Position numbers and translations under genes: made by a program
Notes under the pieces: model-generated
The model's input: the letters and a program-made list of their open reading frames with translations, nothing else
Databases searched by the model: none
What the model was told of the DNA's origin: nothing
Shown: piece by piece, positions 11,441-21,690 of the stretch
Layout: each line of letters starts with the position of its first letter
Numbering within the stretch: the stretch's first letter is position 1
NCBI GenBank assembly: GCA_028583405.1
Contig: JAPTMU010000027.1
Coordinates: 1,227,056 to 1,291,055 of the forward strand
Reading direction: 5' to 3'
Origin: Pogonophryne albipinna
Taxonomy: Eukaryota > Chordata > Actinopteri > Perciformes > Artedidraconidae
DNA length: 64,000 nucleotides

Positions 11441-12454
11441 TCAGTATCTGGTGTGACCACCATTTGCCTCACGCAGTGCAACACATCTCCTTGGCATAGA
11501 GTTGATCAGGTTGTTGATTGTGGCCTGTGGAATGTTGGTCCACTCCTCTTCAATGGCTGTGCCAAGTTGCTGGATATTGGCAGGAACTGGAACACGCTGT
11601 CGTATACGCCGATCCAGAGCATCCCAAACATGCTCAATGGGTGACATGTCCGGTGAGTATGCTGGCCATGCAAGAACTGGGATGTTTTCAGCCTCCAGGA
11701 ATTGTGTACAGATCCTTGCAACATGGGGCCGTGCATTATCATGCTGCAACATGAGGTGATGGTAGTGGATGAATGGCACAACAATGGGCCTCAGGATCTC
11801 GTCACGGTATCTCTGTGCATTCACAATGCCATCAATAAAATGCACCTGTGTTCGTCGTCCATAACATACACCTGCCCATACCATAACCCCACCACCACCA
11901 TGGGCCACTCGATTCACAACATTGACATCAGAAAACCGCTCACCCACACGACGCCACACACGCTGTCTGCCATCTGCCCTGAACAGTGAAAACCGGGATT
12001 CATCCGTGAAGAGAACACCTCTCCAATGTGCCAGACGCCATCGAATGTGAGCATTTGCCCACTCAAGTCGGTTACGACGACGAACCGTAGTCAGGTCGAG
12101 ACCCCGATGAGGACGACGAGCATGCAGATGAGCTTCCCTGAGACGGTTTCTGACAGTTTGTGCAGAAATTCTTTGGTTATGCAAACCGATTGTTGCAGCA
12201 GCTGTCCGAGTGGCTGGTCTCAGACGATCTTGGAGGTGAACATGCTAGATGTGGAGGTCCTGGGCTGGTGTGGTTACACGTGGTCTGCGGTTGTGAGGCC
12301 GGTTGGATGTACTGCCAAATTCTCTGAAACGCCTTTGGAGACGGCTTATGGTAGAGAAATGAACATTCAATTCACGGGCAACAGCTCTGGTGGACATTCC
12401 TGCTGTCAGCATGCCAATTGCACGCTCCCTCAAAACTTGTGACATCTGTGGCAT
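11441..12454 (-). pseudogene. Tc1 transposase, copy A (DD34E), interrupted by a 15-bp insertion
   Basis: Reading from 12454, the product starts [16 protein letters not shown] with a paired-type helix-turn-helix ([19 protein letters not shown]) and continues to the DDE catalytic domain. The acidic triad is visible as FTDESRF, HDNARPH and SPIEHVWD, with 34 residues between the last two. Against copy B (60083-61060), 15 extra bases near 12230-12245 add five codons including a TAG, which divides the frame after residue 69. The C-terminus (ending NGGHTRY) is intact here. Related to Tc1 families with ~200-bp inverted repeats. Confidence 0.9.
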
Positions 12455-12685
12455 TGTGCTGTGTGATAAAACTGCACGTTTCAGAGTGGCCTTTTATTGT
12501 GGCCAGCCTAAGGCACACCTGTGCAATAATCATGCTGTCTAATCAGCATCTTGATATGCCACACCTGTGAGGTGGGATGGATTATCTCGGCAAAGGAGAA
12601 GTGCTCACTATCACAGATTTTTTCTGATTTGTGAACAATATTTCAGAGAAATGGTTACTTTGTGTATTTAGAAAATGTTTTAGAT

Positions 12686-14074
12686 CAGGGGTGCCCAACC
12701 AGTCGATCGCGAGATGTGTCTAAAAATAGAACAACAATATTCTGTTTTATCGTTAATGTCCTATAACATAATCTTCCTGTGCCAGAATAATGCACTTGAA
12801 CGCATCAAAGCTTTGTGATTGGCCGGCGTGACCCCATGTGTCGGGGCGTGGCTGGTGGGCAGTGGGCAGTGCACTAGTTCGCTAACGTTGTCCGTGTCAA
12901 CACCAGGAGTGAAAGTCCGCACACACACAAGACCACAATTATGGCAGAAGCAAAACATATATAATTTTCACTCCGAGTGGGAGGATGATTATTTTTGTAT
13001 CTATTCCAATTCAAAGTCCATCTGTCTCTCATCTGCAATGCGAGCGTGGCTTTATCGAAGAAGGGTCATTTAGGAGCGGCATTTCAAAACAGTGCACAAA
13101 TGCTACGAGACGGAATTCCCTCCTAATTCTGCCCTACGCTCCCAAAAGGGGAGGGGCCTAAAAGGACAGCTAAATGCACAGCAGTCCATTTTCACCAGGC
13201 CCAACAACAAGAGCAAGGCTGCTACCAGAGCATCTTATCGCGTCAGTCACGTTCTTGAGAAACACATGAAGTCTTTCAAAGACGGCGAAGTTGTGAAAGA
13301 AGCATTCCTGGAGGCTGCCGATGCGTAATAAAAAAAACAGTAGCATTTCAACAGGTTTTTGATATAATAAAAACTCAAGTTAGATACCGTTATTAATCAG
13401 CTGTAAGTTTTAGTTTGTTTGAACTTATTCATTATAATTATTGTACAAAATGGTATAAGAATGCAAACTTAAATTGATTATAGTCTATTATCAATTCAGG
13501 TTAAGAAACTAGTGTTGCTTGCATCCTATTTTAAAGGCATTTCTTTTTATACTCTACTAAAATGCAACAAAAAAAGGGTTTGATTCTATTAATGTTGTCT
13601 TTTTTATTGCACTTTGGCAGCAGATTCCTGTGTAGCTTCAGATATGAGTCGTCTTATTAGTAAGCCTAATTTATACTTTTGTAGCAACACTATTTTTATA
13701 TAAGGGCAAAGAAAGGGTTCAGAGTCTTTTCTTTTTTCCCTGTGTCATATGTGGCAGCACTGTTCAATGTTTCTTGAAAACATTACCCACTGTAGTGACG
13801 TGTGAATACACTCCAACTCTGTATCAACAACACTGTTGTGTAACTTCAGTTAAATACTTGTATGTGTGTAGATTAGAAAGAGGTAAGATAAAGGATCTGC
13901 AGTATTTTATGAAGTATTAATCGTACAAAGGTCAGTTTTATACAAGTAGAAGTGTGTATTTACCTGGTAGTAGGCTGTCAGCAATGGCTACGCCTCTCTA
14001 TTTGGACTGGTAGATCTCGGCAGACTCGCAACTTTAAAAGTAGCTCTCGGTTCAAAAAAGGTTGGGCACCCCTG
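12686..14074 (+). mobile_element. hAT element nested in the Tc1 right inverted repeat
   Basis: Ends CAGGGGTGCCCAACC (12686) and GGTTGGGCACCCCTG (ending 14074) are perfect inverted repeats. TTTTAGAT is duplicated exactly at 12678-12685 and 14075-14082. The left end continues with the palindromic 'gtcgatcgcgag' typical of one vertebrate hAT group. Only an N-terminal transposase remnant is present. The interior past 13330 is AT-rich and non-coding. Confidence 0.95.
12941..13328 (+). pseudogene. hAT transposase N-terminal remnant (BED-like)
   Basis: After an ATG at 12941 a frameshifted stretch reads FHSEWEDDYFCIY and SKSICL, the start of a BED-like finger, and then VHKCYETEF. The second part reads SYRVSHVLEKHMKSFKDGE and VVKEAFLEAAD, as in the region after the finger of SCAND3/ZBED-like hAT transposases. 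The zinc ligands are incomplete and a stop ends the frame at 13328. The catalytic domain is missing. Confidence 0.65.
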
Positions 14075-14671
14075 TTTTAGATCTTTGAGTTCATCTCATG
14101 AAAAATGGGAGCAAAAACAAAAGTGTTGCATTTATATTTTTGTTCAGTGTATGTATTCAAATTTTTAATTCAATTAACATACAATACAATAATGACTGTA
14201 TTACTAACAGACGTTCTATGTTATTGTTTTCTATTTAAGACCTGCCTTGGAGCCTGAGTGGCATTGTTTGGGATGACCTGATTAAAATAGCGTCCCCCCA
14301 GTAAAAAAATCCCCACTTCACCACTGCTCATACTGGACAATGAACTTAATTCTGCAAGACTATCAGTTCCCATGTATGCACTACTTGCACTAAGAATCGA
14401 TAGGGATGTGTATTGAGAACCGGTACTAAGTCAATACCGGTACCTGATTGGACGGTATCGGTATACCGTTAAGCCGCTGGACAAACGGTGCTGCTATCGG
14501 TATATATGTTACGTCTAGTTCCTTAGTTTAACTTTAAACCATTCTGGTTGGTTGGGAACCCTCACCCCGTGTGATGTATCCGGTTTGAGACCCCTCTGAT
14601 TGGCCACTGTAAATGCCACTCGTCATCTCTCTCAACAGAGCTTTTATTATTGTTGTGAGACTCCCGCAGGC

Positions 14672-14926
14672 ATGGCGGACAGAGCGAAGCGATCGAAGGT
14701 CTGGGTGCACTTTAAAAAATGTAGTGGCGATAGTGCAAGGTGCAATCTATGTACTCAATTAGTTGCTTCTAAAGGGGGTAACACAAGCAACTTAATGAAG
14801 CATTTGCAAACGAGACACTCATTGAATCTAAAACGGTGCAGCGTATTTGACAGCCTAAACATTGTGGCTGCTAGCGATACTGCTAGTGCTAATACTGCTA
14901 GCGGGCTTCAGCCGCGCCGTGTGTAA
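14672..14926 (+). pseudogene. hAT transposase N-terminus with BED zinc finger (partial)
   Basis: From the ATG at 14672 the product reads MADRAKRSKVWVHFKK, then CNLCTQLVA, NTSNLMKHLQTRH: the W-F...C-x2-C...H-x4-H pattern of a BED finger, which binds DNA in hAT transposases. The frame ends with a stop after a Ser/Ala/Thr-rich linker. The dimerisation and catalytic domains are absent. The ATG follows a splice acceptor-like 'cccgcagg', so it may be an internal exon. Confidence 0.75.
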
Positions 14927-15566
14927 ATGTGACCTGAGCGAAGGCTCGCAGGCAGGTTAGCTGCTGCGCACGGGTAATATGTTTTGTTTACCTGAGTACA
15001 GTCTTGCAGGCACATCGCCTTGTCTTGTTTTAGTTTATTAACACTGACAGTGTATTAATGTGAGCTCCTGCACCTATAATAATGTGGCCTTTCATTGAAT
15101 GCTTTATAAACCAGTTAAACTTACGGATGTCATTGTGAATTGGAAAACTGCATTTAAATGTTGTTAAAGGTCAACGTTTCAATGTATGGTTCAGCAATTG
15201 TTGGTCGTTTACTAGGAATTGACATATTTTAAGCTGAAATACTTTGTTCTATGTTTAAACCTTCAGACACATTTTGACGTGTTTCAGTTCAGCACATCAT
15301 TTATTTTGTGATGATTTAAAAGTACAATCCAGAATAATATACATACTCGCCTTTATCTTTTTGCCATCTTACCAATTTCTTCATCTCACAGTTTTGCATG
15401 ATGTCACTGTAGGACAATGTTTTAAGGATCTCTTGTCGAGCTAGGTTGTCAGTTTGAAATGTCTGGATGAAGATGTAACTGATTTACAAATGTAAACAAT
15501 TTTATTTTTTTAAATGCCTCTTTTCATCCTCTGTCTGAGGGAAAACCCCAAAAAGCATGATAGGGC

Positions 15567-16596
15567 GAGCCAGGTATGGAGTCAGATTTGGGTCAATATT
15601 CTAGCGTGCAAAAGAAGCTACTCACGAGTGGAAAATGTACTTTTACACGGGCATGAAATGACCCCCGCGCGCAGATTAAACATGCGAGAGAGACAGCCCT
15701 CTTGCTCGCTCGCGGGAGTGTCAGCCTCACTCGCTCGCGGAGTCTGTCTACGCGCGCGTGAAAAGTTTCTGGCACTTTGGGGCGGAGCCACTAGACTTTG
15801 ATTGACAGCTGCCAGGAAGCCCGGAGTTGCCAGGTTTGATAAATGCCTGAACTACCAAGAGCCGAGGAGTGACAGCTGCAAGATCAGTTGGACGAGACTG
15901 AATGGTAAAGTTGTCCATAAAAAACTATTATATTCGTAATTTATATTCGTAAAGTTTACAGCTACACAGCTATATATATATATTAATTTGATATAAAAAA
16001 AATTACACATTAACTCTAGGAGTGCAATACTTTTACAAACACTATAGTAATAATATGCATTCATTATGACAACATCATACTATTACTATATATTATACTA
16101 TAGTAGTACTTTTTAAAATAATATAGTCTTAACACGGAAACACCAACAAAAACACTATAGTAATACTTTTACAAACACTATAGTAATAATATGCATTCAT
16201 TATGACAACATCATACTATCACTATAGGAGTGTTCTATAGTGTGTTTAAAAAACAACTACAGAAACACTATATATTATACTATAGTTATACTATTTAAAA
16301 TAATATAGGAATACTACAAAGATCTAGATACATAGTATTACTATTGAAATATTATAGGGCTACTATAGCTAATAAAATGGCACTACAGAAAAAACTATAG
16401 TAATACAATAGCTGGTGAAAAAGACTACAGAACACTACAAACTTACTATAGGACACTATACAACTCTTATACTATAGTAATACTATTCATTTATAGTTCA
16501 TTTCGTAAGGGAGGTGCATACAGCAGACAGCAGACAGCAGTTTTCGACAGATACAGCCCACTCAAAAATATATTGTTTTATATAAAATTCATTAAG

Positions 16597-16627
<31 letters not shown>

Positions 16628-17031
16628 CTGTACACTTTACGAATGTAATAGTTTTTTATGGACAACTTTACCATTCAGTCTCGTCCAACTGATCTTGCAG
16701 CTGTCACTCCTCGGCTCTTGGTAGTTCAGGCATTTATCAAACCTGGCAACTCCGGGCTTCCTTGCAGCTGTCAATCAAAGTCCAGTGGCTCCGCCCCAAA
16801 GTGTCAGAAACTTTTCGCGCGCGTAGACAGACTCCGCGAGCGAGTGAGGCTGACACTCCCGTGAGGGAGCAGGAGGGCTGTCTCTCTCGCGAGCGAGCGC
16901 ATAGCCGCTCGCGGGGGTTTAATCTGCGCGCGAGAGTCATTTTACGCGCGTGTAAAAGCACATTTTCCGATCGTGAGTAGCTTGTTTTACGCGCTAGAAT
17001 ATTGACCCAAATCTGACTCCATACCTGGCTC
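15567..17031. mobile_element. fold-back element with ~420-bp inverted repeats
   Basis: The left arm (15567 to about 15990) starts GAGCCAGGTATGGAGTCAG and the right arm (about 16622-17031) ends with its reverse complement. The arms match along nearly their whole length, including 'gggcggagcca' and 'gtccataaaaaacta'. They contain many CGCG and GCTCGC motifs. The AT-rich centre (16000-16620) repeats 'ctatagtaat' and 'acactata' in both orientations and ends in a TA run. There is no coding content and no clear target duplication. It lies inside the hAT at 14401-17253. Confidence 0.85.
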
Positions 17032-17517
17032 CTTTAAGTTATTTGTGTCTGCTTCTGAGAAGCTAATGTATAAGTTATACAGTTATTTCTGAAAGAAAAT
17101 TACATTAAAATGACTGTTTAATCTTCACATCTTGTATTCATGTCTATAATTTTGAGCACCAAATTATAGAAAAGTATCGATAAGAGTATAGAAAAATACC
17201 GATGCCGATAAGCAGTATCGGTATCGATGAAATCCTAACGATACCCATCCCTAGTGGCTACTGATATTCACTATTTCCCAGGATCTAAAATAGGCAACCA
17301 ACCTATACCGTTGTCATCGTTCATTCACAATTATCTGAGGAACACTGTGGTCTAGGGATGTTAAGATTCACCGATTCGCATCGGTGCACCGGTTGAGAGA
17401 GTGCACATCGGCTACAGTTTGGGTTGAACTCGCGATGCATCGATTGTAGCGTCTTTGCATCGGTAAACAAACGATTCATTCATATAATATCCTGTCAGCA
17501 CTCAGCAGAGACAATCT

Positions 17518-18342
17518 TTGATCTTTGCTTCGCACTACGGAGGCCGAGAGTCTCAGTTATCAACACACATGGAAGTCGAGGAGAAAGAGAAACACTACGG
17601 AGGCCGAGAGTCTCAGTTATCAACACACATGGAAGTCGAGGAGAAAGAGAAACACTACGGAGGCCGAGAATCTCAGTTATCAACACACATGGAAGTCGAG
17701 GAGAAGGAGAAACACTACGGAGGCCGAGAGTCTCAGTTATCAACACACATGGAAGTCGAGGAGAAAGAGAAACACTACGGAGGCCGAGAGTCTCAGTTAT
17801 CAACACACATGGAAGTCGAGGAGAAAGAGAAACACTACGGAGGCCGAGATTCTCAGTTATCAACACACATGGAAGTCGAGGAGAAAGAGAAACACTACGG
17901 AGGCCGAGAGTCTCAGTTATCAACACACATGGAAGTCGAGGAGAAAGAGAAACACTACGGAGGCCGAGAGTCTCAGTTATCAACACACATGGAAGTCGAG
18001 GAGAAAGAGAAACACTACGGAGGCCGAGAGTCTCAGTTATCAACACACATGGAAGTCGAGGAGAAAGAGAAACACTACGGAGGCCGAGAGTCTCAGTTAT
18101 CAACACACATGGAAGTCGAGGAGAAAGAGAAACACTACGGAGGCCGAGAGTCTCAGTTATCAACACACATGGAAGTCGAGGAGAAGGAGAAACACAGCGC
18201 ATCGAAAAATACCTACACATCAAACGTTTGGCAACACTTCGGATTTTTCAAAAAAGACAGACAACTTGAAAGATCGCTCGCAAATTGTAGCGACGCCCAT
18301 AAAGAGGCGACATGGGGTCTGCGGCTGAAAAGAGAAACCTGA
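17518..18342 (+). pseudogene. hAT transposase N-terminal exon carrying eleven 20-residue repeats
   Basis: The frame running into SASKNTYTSNVWQHFGFFKK looks like the start of a BED finger of ZBED-type hAT transposases. Upstream of it, each unit of the minisatellite supplies MEVEEKEKH followed by YGGRESQLSTH, so any unit offers a start codon in frame with the finger. The last unit is probably the original N-terminus and its junction with the finger is in frame. After about residue 270 the finger is incomplete and a stop follows. Confidence 0.6.
17533..18192 (+). repeat. 60-bp tandem repeat, 11 near-identical copies
   Basis: The unit starts 'cactacggaggccgagag' and ends 'gaggagaaagagaaa'. Eleven copies lie in exact 60-bp register. 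Differences are single bases (unit 3 'gagaat' and a late 'aag', unit 6 'gagatt', unit 11 a late 'aag'). Because 60 is a multiple of three and the unit has no stop in several frames, long frames appear on both strands. Confidence 0.98.
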
Positions 18343-18439
18343 AAGTTAGACATATGTCATCTCTCGCAAATGATGTTAGTTTAGTTAAGTGTTTTTGTCT
18401 TTGTCTAGTGATTTTCCCCTTTAATTTTGAATAGTAACC

Positions 18440-18850
18440 TTTCCTCTCGTTTCAGATACTCTGACCTCCCTTCCTTGTGTGTCTCCCACTCCTGTGATTG
18501 TCGACCCCGCCCCTGATTGTTTCCACCTGTTCCCCATTACCTGGTGTATTTATTGTCCTTGTCTCCCTTTGTCCTGTGCCAGTTCGTTTCGTTTCTTGTG
18601 ACAGTCTACCAGCGTATCATGCCAGAGAGAATCCCAAGCAGAGCTTTGAGTCACGTCTTGTCTAAGTATTCATATATTCATGCTCCTAGTGTTTTTCCTC
18701 ATTGGAGTGATTTAGTTTTGTTAGTGTTTTTGCCTCATTAAGAGTGACTTTGTTTTGATACTGTTTTTCCTCGTTAAGAGTGATTTAGTTTTTGTTTACC
18801 ACTGTCGTTGAGCTTTGTTTTGAATAAAACCTTTTTTGTTAAAAACCTGT
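18440..18850 (+). repeat. unclassified interspersed repeat, transcript-end-like
   Basis: The block 'ttccacctgttccccattac', then 'tatttattgtccttgtctcc' and an AATAAAA near 18823, has the composition of 3' regions of fish retroelements. Three spaced copies of 'gtgatttagtttt' or similar occur at 18706-18790. I cannot assign it to a family. Confidence 0.35.
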
Positions 18851-19139
18851 GTGAGTTGTGCATTTGAGTTCAAACCTGTTTATTCAGTCATAACAACATA
18901 TGAGTGAAATCACTCAGTGAGGTGTTCTGTCAGAGAGAGTGGTGTTTAGTTTACAGCAGCCTGTGACTGCCAATAATAGTTTAAATGTCTTCCTTACTGT
19001 AAGCAGTTATGAAAGAGCTGTTTGTGAAAGGTTATTTTTTTTGCTTTCTGTATGGGCATTGCACTATGGTAGTTGTTATTTGCACATTGTTAATCATGGG
19101 CAATGCATCCTTAAATAGTTTAACTGTGAGGTGTTATAC

Positions 19140-20226
19140 CAGGGGTGGGGAACCTTTTTCCTCTCAAGGGCCATTTCAATTTTTACAATATCCTCAGAGG
19201 GCCGTACAAATTATTGACCTCTGCTTAAAAACCTAAAATCACAGCCTATTCATTTTGGCCTTTCTTTCATTCTGTGCAAAGAAAAAGCAACCTCTGAATC
19301 CAGATATCTCACCATGACTCGCGCATGCATGCACGTGCACGGTGTGGCATGACCACCCAAACAGAAAGATATGGACACAAGACGTGTGCAAATGTATTTA
19401 GTTTCCTATCCATGTGGACATTATTTAAGTGGGGAGGGGAGCTAACCTCCTCTAGGGGGGTCCGGGGGGCATGCTCCCCCGGGAAGATTTTTTTTTAAAT
19501 GTTGAAGTTAAAAGCATCAATCTGGTGCACTTTGAGAGCAACATGAGGAGATCTATGGATACATCTCTCAACACCCATATGAAACAGAACTGTAAGCAGA
19601 TTTACTTTTTCTTTATGGATATTTGACAAATCACTCCCCTTTTAAACTGTATTCTTGTTTATTAATAACAACTTTTTTTTACTGTCATATAGTATTTTAT
19701 ACCTGTTTACTTTATTCTCTTGTTTTTTTATAACTATAATGATCATATAAAGATGTGCCTTTACCTCACTGGTTGGAGAAAAAGCTTCTTATATTCGTTA
19801 GCATAGCTAGCTAACCAGATGCTAATAACAACAAAGTTATTGACTGTATGATCAGTATGACAGATGAACAGATCGCCACTGGGCTTTCAACTAAAGACAC
19901 AGTCACGCAGAAACTGCGGCATGTGTACGGCTCCTTATGGGTACTGACATTTCTGAAGTGCTGGAGTGGCGTTCTGGTGCTCTCCGTCAGAACTGCACCC
20001 CTGTCAGACGAGACATATACCACGTGATGACACGTTAGGCTCGTGTTGTGTTCAAGGACCCTGACCTTGGCCAGGAAAAACAGGCACTCGCTTGTTTAAT
20101 TTTTTTGCGGTCTAGATTTCTTACATTTTTTTCTTTTTTGCGTGTGTTTATAAATTACCTCGAGGGCCGTACCAAATTGTCTCGCGGGCCGTATACGGCC
20201 CGGAGGCCGGAGGTTCCCCACCCCTG
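19140..20226. mobile_element. hAT element with perfect 8-bp target duplication
   Basis: Ends are CAGGGGTGGGGAACC and GGTTCCCCACCCCTG. TGTTATAC is duplicated at 19132-19139 and 20227-20234. The subterminal 'gggccgta' repeats are typical of this non-autonomous hAT group. It carries a 260-bp module (about 19430-19690) shared with two other places in the window, and no transposase. Confidence 0.95.
19430..19690 (+). repeat. shared hAT internal module, copy a
   Basis: Runs from 'cctcctctaggggggtccgg' through 'catcaatctggtgcactttg' to 'atcactccccttttaaact'. The same order of sequence occurs at about 45255-45480 (+) and 48910-49150 (-). In one frame it reads VKSINLVHFESN with MDTSLNTHMKQNCKQ, conserved between copies, but no domain is recognised. 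Confidence 0.8.
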
Positions 20227-20616
20227 TGTTATACAATTGTACTGTAGCCTACTCTGGAGAGTTTTTTTAAGGTCAAAAAGGTCAAAAAGAAACAGCATGA
20301 TGGGATGTGCAGTACTATTAGAGAGAACCAAATATGTAAAGCACTTTTTTGTTAATTTATGATTTGCTGCATATAAGGAATAAAACAAAAATCCTCTGTC
20401 ATACCATATTGAAGTATCATTATTTTGCATCGTGTTGAATCGCATCGTATCGCCCGTATTGCATAATGTTGAATCAAATCGTATCGAACTGTATCGCAAC
20501 AGGGGTGAATCGTATCGTATCGCCTGGTGTTTCAAATGTATCGTTAATGTATCGTATCGTGGCAACGTATCGAGATGTGCATCTCATCGCCTCAGTGATG
20601 GAGATGCACATCCCTA

Positions 20617-21526
20617 ATGGGTACTACTCTCATCAATGATATCGATGGTCACAGTTCAGACCAGTGAGGAAGCAGAGGAGAGCAGTATTGAACTGCGATG
20701 GGAAGATTCACTCTCTTTATCCCTGTGTGTTTATAACGGCCAGGTCTCCTTGGAACATAACACCGGAAACCTATTAAAACCAGGTTTAAGTTACATAGTG
20801 CCACGTTAACAAAGATCAAAAAATGTCAATTATGTTTTAAATGAATCCCTCTTAAACATGTGTTGGTAAATTCATCTTGTGCTTGTTTTTATTTAACAAT
20901 GATCGGAAGGTTTGCTCTTTGTTCTAACGACACGTTGTCCACTCTACAGTTGCAGAACTTGGGAAGACACATGGGAGCCTGCCAGTGAATTTGAACACCA
21001 CACTGCCACACTCGACTCTTCACCTCCCTCTGGCTTAGCCAGCCACCTTTAGTGTATCAGCCTTAATCCACCTGGACTGCATGCATTTCTTTAAATTCGA
21101 ACATGTTGACATCAAGACCAATTGCTATTATTGTTTAACAGCTTCTTTAAATGTAGTTTGAACTGAAGTCAAGTGTTTGCACTCTGTATGAGTGCAAACA
21201 TGAGTGCAACTTAACCACCTGGATACTGTATGTATCCAGGTGGTTATGTGTTTCTTTCAGGAAGTTGTCACTTTAAAAGACCTATTGTATTTCTCCTGAA
21301 ACGGAGGTTATTGTTATTGTATTTCTATGTAAAGACTAGTATAAAAAGTATGTGTGCATATATGTATTTATTTCTGAATATTTAAATAAAAGAAATAACT
21401 GGCAGTTATTATGGCTATACATACCTACATTTACTAGCTATATTATTTGATGTTATTGAAGTTTTCTGACACAAAAAAATCCCATGCTTTCTTAAAATGA
21501 TATTCAACACATACAAACACTTAAAG
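20617..21526. other. mostly unrecognised; one exon-like remnant and one hairpin
   Basis: At 20950 a 'ctctacag' acceptor precedes a short open stretch to a stop at 21050-21052 whose product contains CRTWEDTWEPASEFE. This resembles the end of a chromodomain-like motif, but it is too short to call. A perfect hairpin lies at 21213-21245. Otherwise the DNA is AT-rich and unremarkable. Confidence 0.35.
21213..21245. repeat. hairpin with 14-bp perfect stem
   Basis: The arm 'aaccacctggatac' is followed after 5 bases by its exact reverse complement 'gtatccaggtggtt'. Confidence 0.85.
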
Positions 21527-21690
21527 GTCCCATGTCATGCTTTTCCGGTTATTACCCGTCCCCTCTCTTGCTGCTCTGCACTGAGGGTCTCTGGCTGCTC
21601 TCTGCTAAGGGTCTGTGATTGCTCGGCTGTGGGAGTTTCAGATGCAGGTTGATGGGTAGTGGAGCTCTCTGTAATGCAGGTTTACTTACA
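21522..21690. repeat. MITE terminus fragment
   Basis: Starts 'cttaaaggtcccatgtcatg', a terminal sequence common in fish miniature elements. Related starts occur at about 43600 and 45173. The other end was not found. Confidence 0.4.

Larger units (their letters stand above)
10984..14149 (-). mobile_element. Tc1 element, copy A, with nested hAT
   Basis: Long inverted repeats (over 200 bp) begin with ACTGAACAAAAATATAAATG and run to the 'tgcagttttg' next to the transposase. TA dinucleotides flank both ends (10982-10983 and 14150-14151). It sits inside the coding sequence of the last complete KDZ exon. The left repeat carries a ~140-bp foreign segment (about 11119-11257) and the right repeat is split by a hAT at 12686-14074. 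Relatives are at 40039-40694 and 59806-61358. Confidence 0.93.
5611..14302 (+). pseudogene. KDZ-superfamily (Zisupton-type) transposase, multi-exon, broken
   Basis: At least twelve exons with GT-AG borders can be read: 5611-5691, 5916-6305, 8023-8121, 8286-8516, 8636-8814, 8939-9022, 9132-9477, 9571-9681, 9769-9860, 9967-10081, 10419-10658 and 10804 to about 10983; a possible last one is at 14240-14302. Intron phases agree across most junctions. The protein has an N-terminal CxC-type cysteine cluster and the conserved KDZ core (VCRHGVLL, FFCMDVTCKYWPYL, PFLSVFHAKAN, GEEVEQ, TTKHMSKA). It is inactive: in-frame stops at 6056-6058 and 10051-10053 and frameshifts near 8326, 9230, 9583 and 10640. 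A hAT (6543-7953) and a SINE (10088-10259) sit in introns; a Tc1 cuts it at 10984. The KDZ element's own termini were not identified. Confidence 0.85.
14401..17253 (+). mobile_element. hAT element remnant with BED-finger exon and nested fold-back
   Basis: The left end TAGGGATGTGTATTGAGAAC and the right end, whose reverse complement starts TAGGGATGGGTATCG, share the terminal block of a hAT family with 'ggtatcggtatac'-type subterminal repeats. No 8-bp duplication is visible, so one end may be eroded. A BED finger is encoded near the left end. A 1.46-kb inverted-repeat element occupies 15567-17031. Confidence 0.7.
17353..20616 (+). mobile_element. hAT element with expanded 5' coding repeat and nested hAT
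   Basis: The left end TAGGGATGTTAAGATTCACC and the right end GATGCACATCCCTA (20616) form a short inverted repeat, with 'gtatcgtatcg' subterminal repeats at the right and 'cgattcgcatcggtgca' at the left. A BED-type coding region opens the element. A hAT (19140-20226) is nested in its second half. No 8-bp duplication is seen at the outer ends. Confidence 0.7.

Noticed and set aside
11502..12442. Plus-strand proteins over the Tc1 element (also 60132-61048)
   Set aside because: They are antisense shadows of the clear DD34E transposase on the minus strand.
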